A stretch of DNA of 32,851 nt from Rhabdothermincola sp036846205 (GTDB taxonomy: Bacteria > Actinomycetota > Acidimicrobiia > Acidimicrobiales > Acidimicrobilacustridaceae), in the NCBI RefSeq assembly GCF_036846205.1, contig NZ_DAIUCK010000025.1, positions 1 through 32,851 of the forward strand, read 5' to 3'. This document shows positions 13,869 through 21,470 of this stretch, one piece after another (position 1 is the first letter of the stretch; the number at the start of each line of letters is the position of its first letter). The notes below the pieces were generated by a model. It was given only the letters and a program-made list of their open reading frames with translations. It had not been told where the DNA came from and did no database searches. Made by a program: the position numbers and the translations under genes.

Positions 13869-14394
13869 ACTGGGAGACGTATCGGTCGACACCCCGCACC
13901 AGCCGTTCCAACAGGTCGGCCAGCTGAGCGCGCTCGGCCGGCTCGAAACCCTCCAGGACCGTCAGCAGCATGGTCCGGCGCCGCTTCGAGAGCCGCTCGT
14001 GGAGCCGGCGGCCCGCGGCGGTCAGCTCCACCACGACCACCCGGCCGTCGTCGGGTGCCGACGTCCGGCGGAGCAACCCGGCCTCCACCAGCCGATCGAC
14101 CGTGCGGGTCGCGGTGGAGGCATCGACCCGCAGGGCCTCGGCCAGCTCGCTCATCCGCCTGGCGCCGGCCTGCACCACGTCGAGGGCGTCGACCTGGGCG
14201 GGATCGAGCAGGTCACCGTAGAGACGGTCCCTCATGGACTGCATCGACGCACCCCGCCGCAACTCGCGCCAGGCGACCCCGATGCGCGCCTCAGGGCTGT
14301 CGGGATCGAGCACCGGCCCGGCAGCACGAGGCGGCCGCTCGACAGAGCGGCGGGAGCGGGCCGGAGGGGAGGAAGTTGCGCTGACCGGAACCAT
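13864..14394 (-). CDS. MarR-family transcriptional repressor of the efflux pump
   Basis: This 176-residue MarR protein has a roughly 40-residue basic N-terminal extension. Its DNA-binding core includes MSELAEALRVDASTATRTVD and the wing SAPDDGRVVVVELTAAGRRL, with a C-terminal dimerisation helix (LADLLERLVRGVDRY). The ATG at 14394 is chosen because TAGTCT lies 7 bases upstream; an earlier ATG-led frame would run backwards through the operator. Two 15-bp palindromes (14397-14433) begin two bases before the start codon, indicating autorepression. The divergent DHA2 efflux gene starts at 14457, so the pair forms a classic ligand-responsive efflux module. The inducer is unknown. Confidence 0.9.
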   Translation of the reverse strand: MVPVSATSSPPARSRRSVERPPRAAGPVLDPDSPEARIGVAWRELRRGASMQSMRDRLYGDLLDPAQVDALDVVQAGARRMSELAEALRVDASTATRTVDRLVEAGLLRRTSAPDDGRVVVVELTAAGRRLHERLSKRRRTMLLTVLEGFEPAERAQLADLLERLVRGVDRYVSQL

Positions 14395-14396
14395 CA

Positions 14397-14433
14397 CTTG
14401 TAGACTACAAGGACTTTCCTTGTAGTCTACAAG
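14397..14433. promoter_or_regulatory. Tandem MarR operators
   Basis: Two copies of a 15-bp palindrome, CTTGTAG-A-CTACAAG (14397-14411) and CTTGTAG-T-CTACAAG (14419-14433), are separated by GACTTTC. Centres are 22 bp apart, about two helical turns. The pair also forms one larger inverted repeat with 18-bp arms. The marR -10 (TAGTCT on the minus strand, 14407 to 14402) lies inside the first palindrome. Confidence 0.85.
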
Positions 14434-14456
14434 TACTCTTCGCTGGAGTAGACGTC

Positions 14457-16136
14457 TTGGTCGCGGACGCACCTGCCACGAACGACAACCGACTCAGCCA
14501 TCGCCAGATCCTCCTCGTCTTCCTCGGCCTGGGCACCGGGATGCTCCTGGCCGCGCTCGACGGGACCATCGTCGCCACCGCGCTGCCCACCATCGTCGGT
14601 GAGCTCGGCGGGCTCGATCACCTCTCCTGGGTGGTCACCGCCTACCTGCTCACCTCCACCACCAGCACCCTGCTGTACGGCAAGATCAGCGACCTCTACG
14701 GGCGCCGCATCGTGTTCCAGGCGGCCATCGTCATCTTCCTCGCCGGCTCCGTGCTGGCGGGCCTGTCGCAGAACATGACCCAGCTCATCGTGTTCCGCGG
14801 CGTGCAGGGCATCGGCGGCGGCGGCCTGATGGCCATGGCCTTCGCCATCGTCGGCGACATCCTCTCGCCGCGCGAACGGGGCCGCTACACGGGCTATCTG
14901 GGTTCGGTCTTCGCCCTGGCGAGCGTGATCGGGCCGCTCATCGGCGGGTTCTTCGTCGACCACCTCACCTGGCGGTGGATCTTCTACATCAACCTGCCCC
15001 TCGGGCTCATCGCCCTGGCGGTGACCTCTGCCGTGCTGCGCCTGCCGTTCCCCCGCCGCGAGCACCGCATCGACCTCCTCGGCGCGCTGCTGGTCGTAGC
15101 CGGCGTGACCTGCCTGCTGCTCGTGGCGGTTTGGGGTGGCAAGGAGCACCCGTGGGGGTCGGCGACCATCGTGGGGCTCGCCGCCGCGGGGGTGATCCTG
15201 CTCACGCTGTTCGTGCTCTGGGAGCTGCGGGCCAGCGAGCCCATCCTGCCGATGCGCCTGTTCCGCAGCGACGTCTTCCGGGTCACGACCCTGCTGGCAC
15301 TGCTGATCGGCGCGGCCATGTACGGCGGCATCGCCTACCTGCCGCTGTTCCTCCAGGCGGTCACCGGCGCCACGGCGACCATGTCCGGGTTGCTGCTGCT
15401 GCCACTGATGGCCGGCATCATGGCCACCTCGATCACGTCCGGGCGGGTGATCGCCCGCACCGGTCGCTACCGTGCCTGGCCCATCACCGGTATGGCGGTC
15501 AGCGCGATCGGGATGGTCCTGCTCAGCCTGATGGACGTCGACACCCCGCGCTGGCAGTCCTCGCTGTCGATGCTGGTGCTCGGCGTCGGCATCGGCATGG
15601 TGATGCAGGTACTGATCCTGGCGGTACAGAACGACGTGGACTTCCGCGACCTGGGTGTGGCCACCTCGGCCTCGACCTTCTTCCGCCAGATGGGTGGCTC
15701 GTTCGGGGTGGCCATCTTCGGCGCGATCCTCAGCAGCACGGTGGCGCGAGAGCTACCCGCGCTGCTCCCGCCCGATCTCCCCACCGGCGACCCGGCAGCC
15801 ATGGCCGGGCTGCTCAACAGCCCCGAGCGCATCCACACCCTGCCCGCACCGATCGCGGAAGCGGTGATCGAAGCGCTGTCTCGAGGGATCCACGCCGTGT
15901 TCGTCTGGGCGATCCCGGTCCTGCTGGTGGGATTCGTGGTGGCGTGGTTCCTCCGGGAGGTCCCGCTGCGCGACACCGTCCATGTCGGCAACCTGGCTGA
16001 GGGAAGCGAGTCGACCCTCGAGCGGGCTGAGCACGAGCTGGCCCGGGGCGTCGCCGAGGTCGGCGACAGCATCGCCCTCGGCCTCGATCCCGACCTCGAC
16101 CCCGAGGATCTGCCCGCTCCCTTACGCCCCCGCTGA
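14457..16136 (+). CDS. MFS drug efflux transporter, DHA2 (14-TM, EmrB/QacA) family
   Basis: This 559-residue proton-coupled multidrug exporter shows the DHA2 motif D1 in the first helix (LLAALDGTIVATALPTIV), motif A after helix 2 (YGKISDLYGRRIVF), motif B (RGVQGIGGGGLMAMAFAI) and motif C (ALASVIGPLIGGFFVDHL). About 14 hydrophobic segments follow, and the C-terminal tail is hydrophilic and acidic (LGLDPDLDPEDLPAP). The start is a TTG at 14457, supported by GGAG eight bases upstream; no ATG or GTG fits. The tandem MarR operator lies directly upstream, so expression is probably induced when the divergent MarR binds a substrate of the pump. Confidence 0.93.
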   Translation: MVADAPATNDNRLSHRQILLVFLGLGTGMLLAALDGTIVATALPTIVGELGGLDHLSWVVTAYLLTSTTSTLLYGKISDLYGRRIVFQAAIVIFLAGSVLAGLSQNMTQLIVFRGVQGIGGGGLMAMAFAIVGDILSPRERGRYTGYLGSVFALASVIGPLIGGFFVDHLTWRWIFYINLPLGLIALAVTSAVLRLPFPRREHRIDLLGALLVVAGVTCLLLVAVWGGKEHPWGSATIVGLAAAGVILLTLFVLWELRASEPILPMRLFRSDVFRVTTLLALLIGAAMYGGIAYLPLFLQAVTGATATMSGLLLLPLMAGIMATSITSGRVIARTGRYRAWPITGMAVSAIGMVLLSLMDVDTPRWQSSLSMLVLGVGIGMVMQVLILAVQNDVDFRDLGVATSASTFFRQMGGSFGVAIFGAILSSTVARELPALLPPDLPTGDPAAMAGLLNSPERIHTLPAPIAEAVIEALSRGIHAVFVWAIPVLLVGFVVAWFLREVPLRDTVHVGNLAEGSESTLERAEHELARGVAEVGDSIALGLDPDLDPEDLPAPLRPR

Positions 16137-16164
16137 TCGCACCCCGGCCCGCTACGACCGATCC

Positions 16165-16587
16165 TCAGCGGGCCGACCACCACTGCCAACGCACCGGCTC
16201 GATCACGATGGCCGGGCCCTCCGGGCGCTGCTCCCGGTACTGCGGGTACTTCGCCACCAGCGCGTCGACTGCCCGGCCGTACGCGGCGGCGCCCTGGCCG
16301 CGGTCGATCACCTGGGCGAGCCCCCGGATCCGCACCCACCACAGCGAGGACCAGTCCCCGTCGTCGTAGTGGTCGAACAGCAGACCCACCTCGGGGTTGG
16401 CCCGGACGTTCGCCAGCCGCTTGAGGTTCGTCGTGGTCTTCGGCTTGTGGTCGACGGCAGTCACCACCCGACCCCGGTCGAAGGCGAAGGTGATGGGCAC
16501 CACCTCGACCCGTCCGGTGGCGGTGAGCGTCGCCAGGCGGGCCACCCGGGCCCGCTCCGCCAGGGCACGGGCCGCCGCCTCGTCCAT
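16165..16587 (-). CDS. PPOX-class (F420-type) oxidoreductase, TIGR03668-like
   Basis: This 140-residue split-barrel flavin-binding protein resembles the PPOX-class F420-dependent family TIGR03668. Key segments are ARVARLATLTATGRVEVVPI, the cofactor phosphate region VDHKPKTTTNLKRLANVRAN, LLFDHYDDGDWSSLWWVRIRG and the C-terminal IEPVRWQWWSA. The usual role of the family is F420H2-dependent reduction or F420 binding; the substrate is unknown. The ATG at 16587 lies 8 bp after the stop of the acyl-CoA dehydrogenase gene, so the two are probably one transcript. Its 3' end faces the efflux gene across a 28-bp gap with no clear terminator. Confidence 0.88.
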   Translation of the reverse strand: MDEAAARALAERARVARLATLTATGRVEVVPITFAFDRGRVVTAVDHKPKTTTNLKRLANVRANPEVGLLFDHYDDGDWSSLWWVRIRGLAQVIDRGQGAAAYGRAVDALVAKYPQYREQRPEGPAIVIEPVRWQWWSAR

Positions 16588-16595
16588 GGGAGCAC

Positions 16596-17840
16596 TCAGG
16601 CCGAGACCGCTCTGGGCTCCTTGGGAAGCCCGAGCACCCGCTCGCCGACGATGTTGCGCTGGATCTGGCTCGTGCCACCCCAGATCGTCTCGGACCGGCT
16701 GAAGAAGAACGATGACTGCAGCACGGACGCCGGGTAGCGGGCGCTGGTGCGCCGAGCCCCGTAGCCGGGGACCGCCTCCTCCCTCGAGGGATCCCCGGTG
16801 AGGATCTGGCCCTCGGGACCGAGGATGTCGATGGCGAGGTTCATCACCTCTTGGTGGTACTCGCTCCAGAACATCTTGTTGGTGGCGCCCAGCGCGGCGA
16901 CTCCGAAGTCCTTGCGGTCCTGCACGACTGCAGTCAGGGTGCGCAGGCCGTTGATGCGCATGATCTGCACCTTGGACCACGCCTTGGCCAGCGCCTGGCG
17001 CACCAGCGGATCACGGTTCCGGCCGTTCTCGCGAGCCTTGTCGATGATCGCCTCAAGCTCCTTCTCGAAACGGCGGTAGCCGGTCGTCGCCGAGGTGCCA
17101 CGCTCGAAGCCCAGCGTGGTCATGGCCACGTTCCACCCGTTGTTCACGCCCCCGACCACATTCTCCTTCGGGCAGCGGGCGTTGGTGAAGAACACCTCAC
17201 AGAACTCCGCCGACCCGTCGATCTGCTCGATCGGGCGGACCTCGATGCCCTCCTGGCGCATCGGGCACAGCAGGTAGGAGATGCCCTTGTGCTTGGGAGC
17301 CTCCCGGTCGGTGCGGCAGAGCACGAAGATGTAGTCGGCGACGAAGCCCTGCGTGGTCCAGATCTTCTGACCGTTGATCACCCACTCGTCGCCATCGAGC
17401 TCGGCGGTGGTCTTGAGCGACGCCAGGTCCGAGCCGGCATCGGGCTCGCTGAATCCCTGGCACCAGGCGATCTCGCCCTTGAGGATCTTGGGCAGGAACT
17501 CCTTCTTCTGCTCTTCGGTGCCCCACTGCAGGATCGTGGGTCCGACGAGGGTGTCACCGAAGAAGTCGGCGCGCATCGGGGCGTTCGCCTTGTGGAACTC
17601 CTCCGCCAGCACCACCGCCTCCATGGTGGAGAGGCCCTTGCCCCCGTACTCCTTCGGCCAGCTCGCGCAGATCCACCCGCCCTCGTACAGCTTGGCGGTC
17701 CAGTCCTTCTGGAACTGGACCTTCTCCTCCGGTGACAGCTCGAAGCCCGGCTCGAACCAGCCCTCAGGCAGGTTGTCCTCCAGCCACGCTCGGATCTCCT
17801 TGCGGAAGGCTTCGGCTTCGGGCGGGTAGGTGAGGTCCAT
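16596..17840 (-). CDS. Acyl-CoA dehydrogenase (FadE-like)
   Basis: This 414-residue FAD enzyme introduces a 2,3-double bond into acyl-CoA and passes electrons to ETF. Visible features are the N-terminal helical domain (MDLTYPPEAEAFRKEIRAWL), the FAD/acyl-CoA signature WCQGFSEPDAGSDLASLKT and INGQKIWTTQ in the middle beta domain, and the C-terminal SETIWGGTSQIQRNIVGER. In medium-chain-type enzymes the catalytic Glu sits in an EGT motif here; this protein has WGGT (387-390). The base must therefore come from elsewhere, as in isovaleryl-CoA-type and some steroid FadE enzymes. An inverted repeat at 17849-17866, just upstream of the ATG, is a likely operator. ETF genes lie 8 kb away. Confidence 0.93.
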   Translation of the reverse strand: MDLTYPPEAEAFRKEIRAWLEDNLPEGWFEPGFELSPEEKVQFQKDWTAKLYEGGWICASWPKEYGGKGLSTMEAVVLAEEFHKANAPMRADFFGDTLVGPTILQWGTEEQKKEFLPKILKGEIAWCQGFSEPDAGSDLASLKTTAELDGDEWVINGQKIWTTQGFVADYIFVLCRTDREAPKHKGISYLLCPMRQEGIEVRPIEQIDGSAEFCEVFFTNARCPKENVVGGVNNGWNVAMTTLGFERGTSATTGYRRFEKELEAIIDKARENGRNRDPLVRQALAKAWSKVQIMRINGLRTLTAVVQDRKDFGVAALGATNKMFWSEYHQEVMNLAIDILGPEGQILTGDPSREEAVPGYGARRTSARYPASVLQSSFFFSRSETIWGGTSQIQRNIVGERVLGLPKEPRAVSA

Positions 17841-17848
17841 GCCCGTAT

Positions 17849-17866
17849 CTTGACTTCCCGGTCAAG
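17849..17866. promoter_or_regulatory. Candidate operator of the acyl-CoA dehydrogenase operon
   Basis: CTTGAC-TTCCCG-GTCAAG is a perfect 6-bp inverted repeat 8 bp upstream of the ATG at 17840. Its position suggests repression, for example by a TetR-type fatty-acid regulator, but no regulator gene is adjacent. Confidence 0.45.
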
Positions 17867-17980
17867 TCTGAGGCGAGTCGATGACGGGGCGTCAGATCCG
17901 GGGCCGGGCCGACGGGGGGGAACGGCCCCCGGTCGAGAGCCACCGCACCTGAGGATCGCGTGGGCGAACGACTCGTTGGC

Positions 17981-17986
17981 TAGCCT
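17981..17986 (+). promoter_or_regulatory. -10 element of the FrhB-like gene
   Basis: TAGCCT (TANNNT) with eight bases to the ATG at 17995; a leaderless start is likely. No clear -35. Confidence 0.4.
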
Positions 17987-17994
17987 CCCGAGCC

Positions 17995-19179
17995 ATGACC
18001 ACCACGGAGCCCGCGGCCGCCTCGGCGACGAAGCAGCGATGGTCGTTCCAGTGGAAAGAGCTCTATGAGGAGGTCATCACCTCGGGCCTGTGCACCGGCT
18101 GCGCGGGTTGCGTGATCTCCTGCCCCCACGACGTCATCGGCTACAACCACGCCCAGGGCGGGTACCGGCCCTTCCACCTCGAGGACGAGCTGGGCCCGAG
18201 CGATTGCCTCCACGGGCAGAAGGGCTGCACCACCTGCACCCGGGCCTGCCCCCGGTTCCGCTCCTGGGAACCCGAGGCGAACGAGCACCTCTTCGGCCAT
18301 GATCGCGACCCCGAAGAGGTGGCGGGCATCTACTCGGACATCCTCCTCACCCGCGCCACCGACGAGATGGTGCACCGCATGGGCCAGGACGGTGGGCTGG
18401 TCTCCGCCATCCTGATCTGGGCGTTGGACGAGGGTTACATCAACGGCGCGCTCACGTCGTTCCTCGACGGCGAGGCCGGCGACTGGAAGGCCATCCCCGG
18501 AGTGGCCACGAACCGGGACGAGGTGCTCGCGTCCGCCGGCAGCCGGTACACCTACTCGGCCAACACGCTCGCCATCGACCAGGCACTCGAGCGGGGACTG
18601 ACCAGGCTGGCGCTGGTCGGCATGAGCTGCCAGTCGTCGGTTCCTCCGGTGATGTGGCATCGCAAGGCCGGCAAGATCGGCAAGCCCATCGTGTTCAACA
18701 TCGGGCTGCTGTGCTCCAAGACCTTCGACGACGCGATCTTCGAGGAGCTGTTCTGGGCCAAATACGGGCTCGACAAGCGGGACATCGTCAAGATGAACAT
18801 CAAGGGCGTGTTCCAGATCTGGATGCGCAACGGCGACTACCACGAGATCAACCTCAAGGAGTGCCACGCCTGGACCCGTGAAGGGTGCAACCACTGCCCC
18901 GACTTCGCGGCCGAGCACGCGGACATCTCCTGCGGTGGCATCGGCGAGCACAACGACTGGACGCTCACCATCGTGCGCACCGAGCTGGGCCGGGAGATCA
19001 TCACCCGGATGATCGCCGACGGCTCGATCGAGGCCCGCCCAGGCGACAGCGACCCCGGTGCAATCGCCCTGATGCGCAAGCTGGCAGTCAAGAGCCGCGA
19101 GCGTTGGCCCACCTGGGCCGAGCCCGCGGTACGGGTGGGGCTCCCGGAACCGAAGAAGCCGGTCGCGACCAACGGGTAG
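17995..19179 (+). CDS. FrhB-like coenzyme F420 hydrogenase/dehydrogenase beta-subunit family protein
   Basis: This 394-residue iron-sulfur flavoprotein belongs to the FrhB/FdhB family, which moves electrons between F420 and iron-sulfur clusters. The N terminus has a ferredoxin motif, C33-x2-C36-x2-C39-x3-C43 (CTGCAGCVISCP). A second Cys set follows (C71, C78, C81, C85; CLHGQKGCTTCTRACP). The C-terminal FrhB domain includes GQDGGLVSAILIWAL, VGMSCQSSVPPVM, FNIGLLCSKTFD and the late Cys set CNHCPDF...DISCGGIG. No hydrogenase or formate dehydrogenase partner is nearby, so it probably acts as a stand-alone F420-dependent reductase. TAGCCT (17981-17986) lies 8 bases before the ATG, consistent with leaderless transcription. 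Confidence 0.92.
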   Translation: MTTTEPAAASATKQRWSFQWKELYEEVITSGLCTGCAGCVISCPHDVIGYNHAQGGYRPFHLEDELGPSDCLHGQKGCTTCTRACPRFRSWEPEANEHLFGHDRDPEEVAGIYSDILLTRATDEMVHRMGQDGGLVSAILIWALDEGYINGALTSFLDGEAGDWKAIPGVATNRDEVLASAGSRYTYSANTLAIDQALERGLTRLALVGMSCQSSVPPVMWHRKAGKIGKPIVFNIGLLCSKTFDDAIFEELFWAKYGLDKRDIVKMNIKGVFQIWMRNGDYHEINLKECHAWTREGCNHCPDFAAEHADISCGGIGEHNDWTLTIVRTELGREIITRMIADGSIEARPGDSDPGAIALMRKLAVKSRERWPTWAEPAVRVGLPEPKKPVATNG

Positions 19180-19194
19180 GCCCGCACGCGGGCC
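19179..19194 (+). terminator. Hairpin after the FrhB-like gene
   Basis: GGCCCG-CACG-CGGGCC forms a 6-bp G/C stem starting at the last base of the stop codon. There is no U-tract. It lies between convergent genes. Confidence 0.4.
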
Positions 19195-19206
19195 GGTGGG
19201 AGCGGC

Positions 19207-19221
19207 CCCGCGTCCCGCGGG
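19207..19221 (-). terminator. Hairpin after the lipoprotein gene
   Basis: CCCGCG-TCC-CGCGGG abuts the stop codon of the minus-strand gene (19222). With the hairpin at 19179-19194 it forms a pair, one for each converging transcript. Confidence 0.35.
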
Positions 19222-19632
19222 CTACTGCGGCACCGAGGTCGTGGGACCCGACCCCGCGGTGGTCGGTGAGGTGGCCGCCGCCTCCCCCCAGCCCGGGCAC
19301 GCCTGACGGATACCGTCCGCCACCTCGGCCGGGAGCGCGTCAGCCGCGGTTGTCTCCTCACCGCCCTTGGTGTTGATCTCCTCGAACTGGTCGAAGGGCA
19401 CGTTCTCGGAGATCCAGGTGTAGGCACACTCGCAGACCGTCCTGCTCGAACCCGCACCGATCGTGCTGGTGGTGCCGCCCACCTCGTAGATCCCGGTGCA
19501 GCCCTCGATGAAGTTCTCCCGGGTCACGTCGTCGTAGGCAGTCGGTGTGTTGCTCGGGTGCGCGCACGCGGCGAGCGAGAGGGCCAGGGCCAAGGCGCCG
19601 AGGGCGCGCCAGCGCCGGTGAAATCGGAACAT
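19222..19632 (-). CDS. Small secreted lipoprotein of unknown function (136 aa)
   Basis: A typical lipoprotein signal is present: basic start (MFRFHRRWRA), hydrophobic core (LGALALALSLAAC) and lipobox LAAC with Cys at about residue 22. The mature part has a helix-rich region (TRENFIEGCTGIYEV), a C-E-C pair (RTVCECAYTWISENVPFDQF) and a later single Cys (IRQACPGW), so two disulfides are possible. The Ser/Thr/Pro-rich tail looks like a linker. Proteins of this shape (four Cys, FIEGC...CECAY) recur in actinobacterial secretomes, but I cannot name a function. It stands alone between two opposite transcription units. Confidence 0.8.
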   Translation of the reverse strand: MFRFHRRWRALGALALALSLAACAHPSNTPTAYDDVTRENFIEGCTGIYEVGGTTSTIGAGSSRTVCECAYTWISENVPFDQFEEINTKGGEETTAADALPAEVADGIRQACPGWGEAAATSPTTAGSGPTTSVPQ

Positions 19633-19717
19633 CCGGTCGAGCGTCCTTTGGGTCGGGACAGGAACCGGCGGTCACGGTAGTCGCCTGGTCAGGCGATCCA
19701 CCATCCCGCCCCGGCGC

Positions 19718-20014
19718 TCAGGCCGTGCGGCGCACGTTGCGGTAGTCGCCGAGCGCGATGACCTCGGCTCGCCGCGACGCGGGCGAGAGCCCCGCCGGCG
19801 GTGACCCCTCGCCGAGCCGGGCGAGGTAGGCGAGATGGGCGGTCTCCCGCTCGCTGCGCTCCCCCAGATCGGGGCCGGCCAGCGCCGCCGCGAGCGCCTG
19901 CCAGAGACCGCGTGGGCCTCTGAACACGGGGCCCGTCACCGGATCGCTCGTCACTCGCTGCACGACACAGACATCGCAGATCCCGCTCGTTCCGACCTGA
20001 GCCGTCCGGCTCAT
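19718..20014 (-). CDS. Hypothetical protein with N-terminal CxxC (98 aa)
   Basis: The start is an ATG at 20014 (MSRTAQVGTSGICDVCVVQR), 25 bp after the uracil-DNA glycosylase stop in the same direction, so it is probably the distal gene of that transcript. It has one CxxC pair (ICDVC), a central helix (GLWQALAAALAGPDLGE) and a basic C terminus (VIALGDYRNVRRTA). Codon bias favours this frame. I recognise no family. A single CxxC suggests a metal site shared between two subunits, or a redox pair. Confidence 0.55.
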   Translation of the reverse strand: MSRTAQVGTSGICDVCVVQRVTSDPVTGPVFRGPRGLWQALAAALAGPDLGERSERETAHLAYLARLGEGSPPAGLSPASRRAEVIALGDYRNVRRTA

Positions 20015-20039
20015 TCGGGCCGCAAATGATCCGCGCGCC

Positions 20040-20747
20040 TCACCCGCGATAGGTCGAACAACCTGCCCCGCCAGGGGGCGCCGCCAGGGACGCGGCCCGG
20101 GCGAAGACCTCGTCGAGCATCGCCTCCGTGAGCCGCCCGGTGAACGTGTTCTGCTGGCTTGGGTGGTATGAGCACAGGACCGTGCGACCGTCCGCGAGGG
20201 CGACCTCCCGCCCGTGCGCGAACGCCGGCCGGGGGCGCAGCGCGAGCTCCCGACACAACGTCTGGTAGGCGAACTGCCCGAGAGCCACGAACACCCGGAC
20301 GTGGCGGAGCAAGGACAGCTCTCGCCGCAGGAACGGCGCGCAGCGGTCCCGCTCCTCGGGGGTGGGCTTGTTCCCGGGCGGTGCGCAGCGGACGGGCGCG
20401 GTCACGTACGCCGCCAGCAGACGCAGACCGTCGTCACGGCCGGTGCTCACCGGCTGGTTGGCGAGCCCGGCTCGGTACAGCGCCCGGTACAGCCAGTCCC
20501 CGCTGCGGTCGCCGGTGAACATGCGGCCGGTGCGGTTGCCACCGTGGGCCGCCGGCGCCAGGCCGACCACCAGCACCCGCGCCCGGGGGTCGCCGAAACC
20601 GGGCACGGGGCGGGCCCAGTAGTCCTGGTCTCGGTAGGCGGCGCGCTTGGTCGCACCCACCTGCTCGCGGTAGGCGACCAGACGGGGGCAGGCCCGGCAG
20701 CTCACCACCTCCGCCGCGAGACGTTCGAGCGAGTCGCCGGTGCTCAC
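20040..20747 (-). CDS. Uracil-DNA glycosylase, family 5 (UdgB-like)
   Basis: This 235-residue DNA-repair enzyme removes uracil, and in this family also hypoxanthine and other deaminated bases. Four Cys (C17, C20, C121, C136) match the iron-sulfur cluster of family 4/5 enzymes. The active-site loop is GLAPAAHGGNRTGR (62-75), where family 5 lacks the usual catalytic polar residue of families 1 and 4. The late motif is YHPSQQNTFTGRLT (H195). GTG at 20747 is the start: TAGTCT lies 7 bases upstream, giving a leaderless mRNA. The gene is divergent from the phosphatase-DUF3090-SCO1664 cluster and is followed by a small CxxC protein. Confidence 0.92.
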   Translation of the reverse strand: MSTGDSLERLAAEVVSCRACPRLVAYREQVGATKRAAYRDQDYWARPVPGFGDPRARVLVVGLAPAAHGGNRTGRMFTGDRSGDWLYRALYRAGLANQPVSTGRDDGLRLLAAYVTAPVRCAPPGNKPTPEERDRCAPFLRRELSLLRHVRVFVALGQFAYQTLCRELALRPRPAFAHGREVALADGRTVLCSYHPSQQNTFTGRLTEAMLDEVFARAASLAAPPGGAGCSTYRG

Positions 20748-20754
20748 GCACCGC

Positions 20755-20760
20755 AGACTA
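20755..20760 (-). promoter_or_regulatory. -10 element of the uracil-DNA glycosylase gene
   Basis: The minus strand reads TAGTCT, seven bases before the GTG at 20747; leaderless transcription is likely. Confidence 0.45.
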
Positions 20761-20822
20761 CGGCGCGGCCGCGGGGCGGGCCGCCGGTCGGCCGCCCCGC
20801 ACGGATAGGTTGTCCGGCACGC

Positions 20823-21470
20823 ATGGCCAGAACGAGAACCGCTCCCGCCGCCACCCTGGTGCTGTTCGTGCGCCACGGGCTCACCCCCACCACCGGCGAT
20901 GTCCTCCCCGGCCGAGCGAGAGGCCTGCGGCTCTCCGAGCAGGGCCGCGAACAGGCCGAGCAGGTGGCCCGGCGCCTGGCCACGGTCCGCAAGGTCGCCG
21001 CGGTCTATGCGTCGCCGCTGGAGCGCACCCGTGAGACCGCCAGGCCGATCGCCCGGATGCTGGGGCTGCCGGTGCGCGTCGAGCGGGGCTTGCTCGAGTG
21101 CGACTTCGGGGCCTGGACCGGTCGCCAGCTCAAGGAGCTGCGCCGGCTACCCGAGTGGCGGGTGGTGCAACGCCATCCGAGCGGCTTCCGGTTCCCCGGC
21201 GGGGAGTCCTTCCTCGAGATGCAGACCCGCATGGTGGCCACGGTCCAGCGTCTCGTAGCGGCTCACCCCGGCGAGGCGATCGTGGCGGTCTCCCACGCTG
21301 ATCCGATCAAGGCTGCGGTGGCCCACGCCGTGGGCTCCCACCTGGACCTGTTCCAGCGCGTCGTCATCTCACCCTGCTCGGTCACCGCGGTCTGGTACGG
21401 CAGCGGTGGGCCGACGGTGCTGACCACCAACTCGACCGGCGACGACCTCGGCCAGCTGGCACGGTCATGA
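20823..21470 (+). CDS. Histidine phosphatase family protein (MSMEG_4193-like)
   Basis: This 215-residue member of the phosphoglycerate-mutase-like superfamily has the catalytic RHG near the N terminus (LFVRHGLTPTTGD, H18). The second Arg is in SPLERTRETARPIA, the acid is in LLECDFGAWTGRQL, and the second His is in AVSHADPIKAAVAHAVG. It matches the MSMEG_4193 subfamily, which in Actinobacteria is nearly always followed by DUF3090 and an SCO1664-type gene, exactly as here. Its TGA overlaps the next ATG (ATGA at 21467). The true substrate is not known for this subfamily. Confidence 0.92.
   Translation: MARTRTAPAATLVLFVRHGLTPTTGDVLPGRARGLRLSEQGREQAEQVARRLATVRKVAAVYASPLERTRETARPIARMLGLPVRVERGLLECDFGAWTGRQLKELRRLPEWRVVQRHPSGFRFPGGESFLEMQTRMVATVQRLVAAHPGEAIVAVSHADPIKAAVAHAVGSHLDLFQRVVISPCSVTAVWYGSGGPTVLTTNSTGDDLGQLARS

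Noticed and set aside
19545..20029. Plus-strand small ORFs between the lipoprotein and the CxxC gene
   Set aside because: They are antisense shadows with no ribosome-binding sites and lower coding character than the minus-strand frames.
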